Shown here: positions 8,601-14,905 of the stretch, piece by piece | How positions within the stretch are numbered: the first letter of the stretch is position 1 | Layout: the number at the start of each line of letters is the position of its first letter | Source of the DNA: an uncultured Bacteroidota bacterium | GTDB taxonomy: Bacteria > Bacteroidota > Bacteroidia > Chitinophagales > Chitinophagaceae | Reading direction: 5' to 3' | Length of the DNA: 33,241 bases | Assembly (NCBI GenBank): GCA_903903635.1 | Contig: CAIUZK010000140.1 | Coordinates: 1 to 33,241 of the forward strand | Made by a program: the position numbers and the translations under genes | The notes under the pieces: generated by a model | The model's input: the letters and a program-made list of their open reading frames with translations, nothing else | Database searches by the model: none | Told to the model about the DNA's origin: nothing

Positions 8601-9278
8601 ATGTTACCTGAAAAAGTACTGTTATATTCTGTTAAACTACTTTTACTTTCCGTCATTTGTTTCGGGCTTTATATTCCCGATGCATCTGCCCAGTTATTTA
8701 GAAGGAAGGGGCAAATAATAACCTACCGCAATAACAAGTTTGAGCAGAGCAAAAGGACTATCGATACTGTGGAATTTAAAGACCCCGCCACAGGCAAAAA
8801 GCAGGTCAGGTATATTACCCACTACGAAATACCCGTAAAGGTAAATGGCAGACCCATTTATAAGGCTGATCAGTTATCTTCTGAGCCGGTAGCCAATGCC
8901 AAAAACGGTCCACTGGAATTGTACATACTGAAAGGGCTTGAGGCTGAAATGAACAAATTGCCTGATGGCGATTACTACCTTGACCTCACCAAAATGGTGG
9001 TAGCCACAACAGGCAAGGTGATCTATTTTGAAAACAGGGGCTTCAAGGTTATTGAGGCCAATGAGGATTTTGTACTCACTCCGGAGTTCACTGAAAAAAT
9101 TGTACCTGATAATATTAAAAATGAATTGGACCGCAAATTAGATGGTCTTTTCGCCAAAGCTCCTTTGCTTAAACCAGGCCAGCTAAAGGGTAAAAACGCC
9201 ACGGCTCTTTCTTTAATGAATTTTAAAGATTACAAAATTGTAGTAAAGGATCACAAAGCTACTTTTTCAAAAAAGTAA
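8601..9278 (+). CDS. Secreted protein resembling the ectodomain of the nearby M56 proteases (TonB_C-like, tentative)
   Basis: 225 aa from the ATG at 8601. The frame stays open upstream to a TTG at 8535, but the ATG places a proper signal peptide (ending ASA|Q) at the N-terminus. The mature part is one domain of about 190 aa with these marks in order: F-R-R-K-G-Q near its start, D-T-V-E-F-K-D-P-A-T-G, V-N-G-R-P-I-Y, L-P-D-G-D-Y-Y-L-D-L, T-G-K-V-I-Y-F-E, A-P-L-L-K-P-G, K-G-K-N, and a final K-D-H-K. The same order occurs in the protein at 9840 and in the C-terminal halves of the proteases at 11956 and 13407, so the four are paralogous. The G-K-V strand and P-x-x-x-P-G..G-K-N pattern recall TonB C-terminal domains, but this is inference. 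Function unknown. Confidence 0.75.
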   Translation: MLPEKVLLYSVKLLLLSVICFGLYIPDASAQLFRRKGQIITYRNNKFEQSKRTIDTVEFKDPATGKKQVRYITHYEIPVKVNGRPIYKADQLSSEPVANAKNGPLELYILKGLEAEMNKLPDGDYYLDLTKMVVATTGKVIYFENRGFKVIEANEDFVLTPEFTEKIVPDNIKNELDRKLDGLFAKAPLLKPGQLKGKNATALSLMNFKDYKIVVKDHKATFSKK

Positions 9279-9392
9279 CTACTGATTCCTATTAGGAACG
9301 AAGGAAATTAGTTCCTTATTTAGTACAGAGTGATTAAATAAGCTGAAATTTTTTGCTGTCTTAAACAATATTAATTTGGTTTTTCCGTTTTG

Positions 9393-9410
9393 TAACGTAT
9401 ATTTACGTTA
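9393..9410 (+). promoter_or_regulatory. Perfect dyad at the blaI start codon (candidate BlaI operator)
   Basis: TAACGTA (9393-9399) and TACGTTA (9404-9410) are perfect 7-bp inverted arms around TATT. The last base of the dyad is the A of the blaI ATG. BlaI/MecI repressors bind short TA-rich dyads at their own promoters, so autoregulation is a natural reading. The sequence differs from the staphylococcal operator core (TACA/TGTA). A TTAATTTGG at 9371-9379 is a near match to a -7 box upstream. Confidence 0.6.
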
Positions 9411-9796
9411 TGAAGCGGAAAAAGACATTACCTACACTGACCAAGGCCGAAGAAGAAGTAATGCATATCATCTGGCAACTGGGCCGTTGCCTGGTGCGTG
9501 ATATCATAGAACAGTTGGGCGACCCTGATATGCCTCACAGCACAGTTTCATCTGTTGTGCGCATTCTCGAAAAGAAAGGCTTTGTGGATCATAAAGCCTA
9601 TGGAAAAACCCATGAGTACTTCCCTATTGTGGCCAAGGAAGAATATGCACAACACGGTGTAACCAGCCTTATGGATAAATACTTCAGCGGATCACCCAAA
9701 AAACTGGTAAGCTTCCTGGTACAAAGCGAAGACCTGAATTTAAAAGAATTGAACGACCTGCTGAAAACTTTGGATGATTCGAAAAAGGCCGGTTGA
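9410..9796 (+). CDS. BlaI/MecI/CopY-family transcriptional repressor
   Basis: 128 aa, a normal length. The N-terminal winged helix reads L-T-K-A-E-E-E-V-M-H-I-I-W (about 10-22), then V-R-D-I-I-E-Q-L (about 29-36), then the recognition helix H-S-T-V-S-S-V-V-R-I-L-E-K-K-G-F-V (about 46-62), with the G-K-T-H-E-Y-F-P wing. The C-terminal third (K-K-L-V-S-F to L-L-K-T-L) is the dimerisation helix pair. In known systems a BlaR1-type M56 protease causes cleavage of this repressor and so derepression. Here three M56 genes lie downstream on the same strand, with one secreted-protein gene between. The perfect dyad at the start codon suggests that it represses its own operon. The signal sensed is unknown; beta-lactam sensing should not be assumed, because no penicillin-binding sensor domain is present. 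Confidence 0.93.
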   Translation: MKRKKTLPTLTKAEEEVMHIIWQLGRCLVRDIIEQLGDPDMPHSTVSSVVRILEKKGFVDHKAYGKTHEYFPIVAKEEYAQHGVTSLMDKYFSGSPKKLVSFLVQSEDLNLKELNDLLKTLDDSKKAG

Positions 9797-9839
9797 CGGA
9801 AAATAGAATTTATCAAACAAACCACTTAAAACATTGGTT

Positions 9840-10658
9840 ATGCTCAGACAAATCATTGAAACAACCAGAACTCAAAACACCTATGTATCCGGGTATAAAT
9901 TAACCACGCTTGCCTGCCTGCTGGTTTGTGCCTGCAAGGTATCGGCTCAGCTCCCGGTAAAAAACGGGAACATAGTTAGTTGGCGGGACAACACCATTGA
10001 ACTCTCTCTGGTCAAGTCTGATACCACTTCGATACAGGATCCGGTAACAGGTAATTGGAACACAACTGTTGTCACAACCACTGGCGAACCAACCAAATTA
10101 AATGGTATGCCCTTAAGTACGAATGCAGAGATCGCGCCCGTGTTTAAAAGCAATTATAAAAATCTGCGCAATTACTTGCTGATGAATATGAAAGAGCAGT
10201 TGGCAAAGCTCAATGATGGACTTTATACACTAAACATAAGCAACATCTACATCGGTGCAGATGGCCGCATTATATACTTTGAGTATGGAGAACTGGCCAG
10301 GGCAGGCCTGCCCGGTGAGCCTGATCCCGACCCTTCAAAACAAATAAGGCGGATACGTAAATATCCGTACAATCAGGAACAACCTTCCCGCACGGCTGCA
10401 GCAGGGAACGGGCCTGCCAGAATTTCCATTGGCAATAACCCACCTGCGGTGCTGGAAAGAATAGATATCGGGTTACAACAGGAGATATACAGCAAGGTGT
10501 GCGACCTGATGGCCAATGCACCGGCATTTATACCCGGAACAACCATGGGCAAAAATGTAGCATGCGGCTTCTATGACTTCTCTTTTTGGAACTACTTCCT
10601 TGTGAATGACCACAAGGTGTATGATAAGGAAAATGATGACGAGTATAAAGAACTATAG
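9840..10658 (+). CDS. Second secreted protein resembling the M56 ectodomain, between blaI and the first M56 gene
   Basis: 272 aa from the ATG at 9840; an in-frame TTG two codons earlier is an alternative start. A long n-region is followed by a hydrophobic stretch ending VSA|Q (about residue 37), so it is exported. The mature part shares the domain of the protein at 8601: P-V-K-N-G-N-I-V, D-P-V-T-G-N-W, L-N-G-M-P-L, L-N-D-G-L-Y-T-L-N-I, G-A-D-G-R-I-I-Y-F-E, A-P-A-F-I-P-G-T, M-G-K-N-V-A and a late N-D-H-K. An extra Pro/Arg-rich linker of about 40 residues follows the Y-F-E strand, near residue 155. It starts 43 bp after blaI and ends 51 bp before the first M56 gene, so it is almost certainly in the same operon. 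A ligand or modulator role for the M56 sensors is a hypothesis only. Confidence 0.75.
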   Translation: MLRQIIETTRTQNTYVSGYKLTTLACLLVCACKVSAQLPVKNGNIVSWRDNTIELSLVKSDTTSIQDPVTGNWNTTVVTTTGEPTKLNGMPLSTNAEIAPVFKSNYKNLRNYLLMNMKEQLAKLNDGLYTLNISNIYIGADGRIIYFEYGELARAGLPGEPDPDPSKQIRRIRKYPYNQEQPSRTAAAGNGPARISIGNNPPAVLERIDIGLQQEIYSKVCDLMANAPAFIPGTTMGKNVACGFYDFSFWNYFLVNDHKVYDKENDDEYKEL

Positions 10659-10709
10659 TACAGTTAAGTAAAATAAATTGATTCTACCTGAACTTAAAAC
10701 CAATATTCT

Positions 10710-11933
10710 ATGCTCCAATACCTCATCAACGCAACCGCCATCTGGCTCATGAGCCTGGTATTATTTGAGATCTTTCTGCGCAAAGAAAGCTTTCATAACT
10801 ATAACCGATTCTACCTTCTCTTTACCTTCTTGCTGGGGGCTTTGCTACCATTGTGGCAGTGGCAGGACTTTTCCCGAGTATATACCAAAACGCTTGAAAA
10901 GCCATTGGAGCAGGTAATCACTGCCAAGCAGAATATTATAGTAGCCACAACCCTCACCACTTCTGCCATCAACTGGCAACAATGGCTCATGGTCATTTAT
11001 ATGGCAGGTATACTGGTAACATTTACCCTGTTGATTATCGACATTCTTAAAATGGTTAAGCTTTACAGAAAAGGTTCCAAATCAACACAGGGTGACTGGA
11101 CTATGGTAGAAACAGGTAAGGAACATGCTCCTTTCTCCTTCAGGCATTTACTTTTTATTGCTAGCCGTAATCAATATAGCGATGCTGAGTGGGAAATGAT
11201 ATTAGTGCATGAAAAGAGACACACTTCTTTGTTACATATCATTGACTTGTTTCTGATGCAGGTATCCCGGATCATTTTCTGGTTTCACCCACTGGTATAT
11301 ATCTACAACAAGCGCCTGCTGCTGGTGCACGAATACCAGGCCGATAATGCTGCTGCACAGCAGCCGAAAGTCTATGGCACATTTCTGGTGCAGCAGGCAT
11401 TATTGCTAACTTCCCCAATCATTGCTCATTCCTTTAATCGTTCACCCATAAAAAACAGAATCGTTATGCTAACAAGAAGATCATCAAACACAGCAAAAAT
11501 TAAAATGATTGTATTCATCCCATTGCTTTTGGTATGCATACTATGTTTCACAAAGAACATTTATTCCAAAGACCCTAAAAAGGGATCTGCAAACGTCCAT
11601 GTTTTAGCCTTTGGAATAACTGATACTGCACGCAGCCATCATATTACCTATGATCAGGCATTGGCCAACCTCAAGTTAAAGTGTAAGGAAAAGGGTTATG
11701 AAGTAACAGGTTTTTCTATCAGTTGCCTGCCTGATGTAAAGGGCGGCGAATATCTTGGACCATATACCATCAAGGAGTCAAATGAGATTCAGGGAATGGG
11801 GTTAAAAATGTTGAAAACACTTAAAGAAAAGAAGGAACCTAAAATCAGAATTTTCATTGATGACATTAAAGTCAAGCACAATGGAAAAGAGGAGTCTACA
11901 TCAGCATTAATGTTCAGTTGCACATTAGAATAG
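10710..11933 (+). CDS. M56 (BlaR1-like) membrane metalloprotease, copy A, with GldM C-terminal-like ectodomain
   Basis: 407 aa. Membrane segments lie at about 5-23, 33-50, 90-112 and 266-282. The zinc site is H-E-K-R-H (167-171) plus Glu208 in H-E-Y-Q-A-D, inside the conserved block that includes W-F-H-P-L-V-Y. This is the peptidase M56 core that cleaves or triggers cleavage of BlaI repressors. The region after the last helix (about 290-407) is unlike those of copies B and C. It contains Y-E-V-T-G-F-S-I-S and ends near F-I-D-D-I-K-V-K-H-N-G-K, a pattern that recalls the C-terminal periplasmic domain of GldM (F.DIK.KG.DG). That comparison is from memory. The gene is in the blaI operon; copy B starts 22 bp downstream. 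Confidence 0.88.
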   Translation: MLQYLINATAIWLMSLVLFEIFLRKESFHNYNRFYLLFTFLLGALLPLWQWQDFSRVYTKTLEKPLEQVITAKQNIIVATTLTTSAINWQQWLMVIYMAGILVTFTLLIIDILKMVKLYRKGSKSTQGDWTMVETGKEHAPFSFRHLLFIASRNQYSDAEWEMILVHEKRHTSLLHIIDLFLMQVSRIIFWFHPLVYIYNKRLLLVHEYQADNAAAQQPKVYGTFLVQQALLLTSPIIAHSFNRSPIKNRIVMLTRRSSNTAKIKMIVFIPLLLVCILCFTKNIYSKDPKKGSANVHVLAFGITDTARSHHITYDQALANLKLKCKEKGYEVTGFSISCLPDVKGGEYLGPYTIKESNEIQGMGLKMLKTLKEKKEPKIRIFIDDIKVKHNGKEESTSALMFSCTLE

Positions 11934-11955
11934 CAAAATTTTTAAATGACGCACT

Positions 11956-13395
11956 ATGCTCCAATACTTAGTAAATGCAACTGCCATCTGGCTCATAAGC
12001 CTGGTTTTATTTGACGTTTTTTTGCGCAAGGAAAGCTTTCATAACTACAACCGGTTTTACCTGCTGTTTACTTTCCTGCTGGGGGCATTGCTACCATTGT
12101 GGCAATGGCAGAATGATATCATGCCGTATACCGGAACATTCCATAAACCAATAGAAAAAGTAATCGCTACCAAGCAAGATCTGGTAACTGTAAGCACCAC
12201 GTCCACTGTTGCCTTTAATTGGCAACAGTGGATATTGTTGTGCTACCTGGCGGGATCTGTAATAGCTTTAATACTGCTCATCGCAGATGTACTCAGGATG
12301 GTTCAATTCTATAATAAAGGCACCAAAACATATTCGGATGGCTGGAAAGTTGTGACCACCGGAAAGGATCATGCCCCTTTTTCGTTTTACAATATTTTGT
12401 TTGTTGCAAGCAGGTCCCAATATTCAGATGAGGAGTGGCAGATGATACTTATTCATGAAAAAAGACACACCCAACTCCTGCATATCATCGACCTTATCCT
12501 GATGCAGGTGGCACGGATTATTTTCTGGTTTCACCCGCTTGTCTATATTTTCAATAAGCGGTTATTGCTGGTACAGGAATTTCAGGCAGATGGTGCTTCT
12601 TATGTAAAACCTGATGAGTATGGCACATTTCTTGTAGAACAGGCACTCCTTCAAAAGGCTCCTTCTCTTTCACATTCATTCAATCGCACACCAATAAAAA
12701 ACAGAATTATTATGCTTACACGCAGGTCGAAAAAATCTTCCAGATTTAAAATGGTGGTGATTATTCCATTGTCATTAATCGTAATTGTGTGCTTTTCAAA
12801 AAATAATTTTGCTCAAAATTACATTCAAAAAGGTAACACATTTATTCGCTCAGGAACCAAAATAGATTTTTCAAACTCAGTTACTGATTCTACATTGATA
12901 ATCGATGATGAAACTGGTGGGAAAAGCTATCAAATTTCTACTAAAATGAGCCGCCCTAAAAAAATGAACGGGAAAGACATACAGTATGAATCAATAAATG
13001 AGCATGGTTCATTTCCGTTGACAATCTCAGAAAGTTCTAAACAATTTGCCAAATATCTGCTTAATAATATAAAACCTTTATTGGAACATTTAGATGATGG
13101 ACAATATGAATATTCGCCAGAGTATGTTACAGTAGATGAAACAGGTAAGATTGCATATTATGAACTGCCAGGAATCTGGAAAACCGCTAAACCCTTCCCT
13201 GGCGCAACACTTAAACAAATAGATTCAACCCAGCATATTGACATCAAGATCAAAAAAGCTATTGATAAAAAGGTTGCCTCCTTAATGGCAAATTGTCCAA
13301 AATTTAAAATATTAAATGCTAATGGTGTGGCAATGCCTTACGATCTTGGAGTATTTGAGATAACCATCAGTAACCATAAATGTTCAATTGAATAA
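11956..13395 (+). CDS. M56 (BlaR1-like) membrane metalloprotease, copy B, with ectodomain shared with the secreted proteins
   Basis: 479 aa. The membrane and protease core is collinear with copy A: H-E-K-R-H at 167-171, Glu208 in Q-E-F-Q-A-D, and W-F-H-P-L-V-Y between them. The fourth hydrophobic segment (about 266-281) ends S-K-N-N-F-A-Q, which looks like a signal-peptide end. Residues 287-479 are the domain also seen in the separate secreted proteins: Y-I-Q-K-G-N-T, K-M-N-G-K-D-I, L-D-D-G-Q-Y-E-Y, D-E-T-G-K-I-A-Y-Y-E, N-C-P-K-F-K and a late S-N-H-K. It is the most diverged copy of that domain; for example D-D-E-T-G replaces D-P-x-x-G. Copy C begins 11 bp downstream. Confidence 0.88.
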   Translation: MLQYLVNATAIWLISLVLFDVFLRKESFHNYNRFYLLFTFLLGALLPLWQWQNDIMPYTGTFHKPIEKVIATKQDLVTVSTTSTVAFNWQQWILLCYLAGSVIALILLIADVLRMVQFYNKGTKTYSDGWKVVTTGKDHAPFSFYNILFVASRSQYSDEEWQMILIHEKRHTQLLHIIDLILMQVARIIFWFHPLVYIFNKRLLLVQEFQADGASYVKPDEYGTFLVEQALLQKAPSLSHSFNRTPIKNRIIMLTRRSKKSSRFKMVVIIPLSLIVIVCFSKNNFAQNYIQKGNTFIRSGTKIDFSNSVTDSTLIIDDETGGKSYQISTKMSRPKKMNGKDIQYESINEHGSFPLTISESSKQFAKYLLNNIKPLLEHLDDGQYEYSPEYVTVDETGKIAYYELPGIWKTAKPFPGATLKQIDSTQHIDIKIKKAIDKKVASLMANCPKFKILNANGVAMPYDLGVFEITISNHKCSIE

Positions 13396-13406
13396 ACCAT
13401 TCCAAT

Positions 13407-14822
13407 ATGCTCCAATACCTCATCAACGCAACTGCAATATGGCTCATGAGCCTGGTTTTATTTGACGTTTTTTTGCGCAAGGAAAGCTTTCATAACTACA
13501 ATCGGTTTTACCTGCTGTTTACTTTCCTGCTGGGGGCTTTGCTACCATTGTGGTAATGGCAGGATAGCGACCATAATTATCAGGGTGTATTCCATAAACC
13601 TGTAAACAGAGTGGTCGGCGTAAAGCAAACGATTGTAGACTCCTCTTCTGTACCGGATGATATCGATTGGATGCAATGGCTTTTTATTATTTATATCATT
13701 GGAATCATGGTGGCATTATTTCTGCTCATTTTAGATGTGTATAGGATGACAATAATGTATAGCAGTGGAACTAAAACGCAGGAGAATGGCTGGACTATCA
13801 TAACAACAGGTAAGGATCACGCCCCATTTTCCTTACTCAATTTGCTTTTCATAAGCAACCGTAAAATGTATTCTGCCGAAGAGTGGGAAATGATACTGGA
13901 TCATGAGAGAAAGCATACCACACTGCGCCACATTGCCGACCTGCTCCTGATGCAGGCTGCCCGGATTATTTTCTGGTTTCATCCATTGGTTTATATCTAC
14001 AATAAACGCCTGCTGCTGGTGCACGAATACCAGGCCGACAATGCATCGGCCAGGCAACCACAGGTTTATGGCGCTTTCCTTGTAGAACAAGCAATACTTC
14101 AAACAGCCCCTTCCCTTTCACATTCATTCATTCGTTCACCCATAAAAAACAGAATCGTTATGCTTACACGCAAATCTTCCGCTGCATCCCAAACTAAGAT
14201 GCTCCTATTTATACCACTGGCGCTGGTATGCTTTTTTTGCTTTTCAAAAAACGGTTTCGCCCAGAAATTCGTTCGCAAAGGCAATACGGTAACCTACAAG
14301 GGAAATACAATTGTTTATGCTCAGGACTCCAAAGTAGATACCGTAACTATGGTAGATCCTGTTAGTGGTAATGAGATAACAAGATACATTAAAAAGAATC
14401 CCGTACCCGGAACCATAAATGGCGAAAAAATTTATAGCGGCGATACGGTATCATCCAGACCGCAGTTCAATCTCAAATATGGTTCATTAAGAAAATTCAT
14501 TATCAGCAAACTGGCCGATCAACTCAAAAAACTACCTGATGGGGCCTATGATTTAAATATCAGGGACGTTGTAATTGATGCATCAGGCAAGGTAGTTTAT
14601 TATGACTATAAGGGATTTGAACGGTTTCAATTTGGCCCTGGCGGCAATGTGCCTATTCCAGCTAAACTCCAAAAAGAAATAAATAACCAGATAGAAAAGA
14701 CAATGGATAATGTGCCAGCATATATTCCCGCTACATACCATAACAAAAACGTACCTGCAAGCCTCAACTATGGCGATCTTTTTGATTCCATTGATATCAA
14801 GGATCACAAAATAACCAACTAG
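13407..14822 (+). pseudogene. M56 (BlaR1-like) metalloprotease, copy C, interrupted by an in-frame TAA at codon 50
   Basis: The frame runs from the ATG at 13407 to the stop at 14820-14822 (472 codons). Its only interruption is TAA at 13554-13556. The two sister genes have a Gln codon there (CAG in A, CAA in B), so one C-to-T change explains it. Everything downstream is intact: H-E-R-K-H, H-E-Y-Q-A-D, W-F-H-P-L-V-Y, the fourth hydrophobic segment ending G-F-A-Q, and a complete shared ectodomain (V-R-K-G-N-T, D-P-V-S-G-N-E, L-P-D-G-A-Y-D-L-N-I, D-A-S-G-K-V-V-Y-Y). A 403-aa remnant could start at GTG 13611, but it would lack the first two membrane helices. The good preservation suggests a very recent mutation, a sequence error or readthrough. 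Confidence 0.85.
13611..14822 (+). CDS. Possible N-truncated M56 protein translated from the copy C remnant
   Basis: A 403-aa frame from GTG 13611 retains the third membrane helix, the H-E-R-K-H/H-E-Y-Q-A-D zinc site and the full ectodomain of copy C. No Shine-Dalgarno-like sequence is visible before the GTG. It should be read as the downstream part of the interrupted gene unless expression is shown. Confidence 0.35.
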   Translation: MVGVKQTIVDSSSVPDDIDWMQWLFIIYIIGIMVALFLLILDVYRMTIMYSSGTKTQENGWTIITTGKDHAPFSLLNLLFISNRKMYSAEEWEMILDHERKHTTLRHIADLLLMQAARIIFWFHPLVYIYNKRLLLVHEYQADNASARQPQVYGAFLVEQAILQTAPSLSHSFIRSPIKNRIVMLTRKSSAASQTKMLLFIPLALVCFFCFSKNGFAQKFVRKGNTVTYKGNTIVYAQDSKVDTVTMVDPVSGNEITRYIKKNPVPGTINGEKIYSGDTVSSRPQFNLKYGSLRKFIISKLADQLKKLPDGAYDLNIRDVVIDASGKVVYYDYKGFERFQFGPGGNVPIPAKLQKEINNQIEKTMDNVPAYIPATYHNKNVPASLNYGDLFDSIDIKDHKITN

Positions 14823-14829
14823 CCAAATT

Positions 14830-14866
14830 AAAACGAGCGCCCCAATGTTGTTGAGGCGCTCGTTTT
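14830..14866 (+). terminator. Bidirectional terminator between the M56 array and the M49 peptidase gene
   Basis: AAAACGAGCGCC (14830-14841) and GGCGCTCGTTTT (14855-14866) are perfect 12-bp inverted arms with a 13-nt loop. Each side has an A run leading in and a T run leading out. The plus-strand M56 gene ends at 14822 and the minus-strand peptidase gene ends at 14906, so one hairpin can serve both. Confidence 0.93.
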
Positions 14867-14905
14867 ATAATCATAGATCTTATAGCCAAATTGGCCGGAT
14901 GCCGA

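Noticed and set aside
9294-9317. Small hairpin (AGGAAC / GTTCCT, or AAGGAA / TTCCTT) after the 8601 gene
   Set aside because: Two alternative 6-bp stems and only a short T-rich tail; too weak to call a terminator.
9410-14822. A beta-lactam resistance operon (blaI/blaR1)
   Set aside because: The repressor and M56 core fit, but no penicillin-binding sensor domain and no beta-lactamase gene are present in the window.
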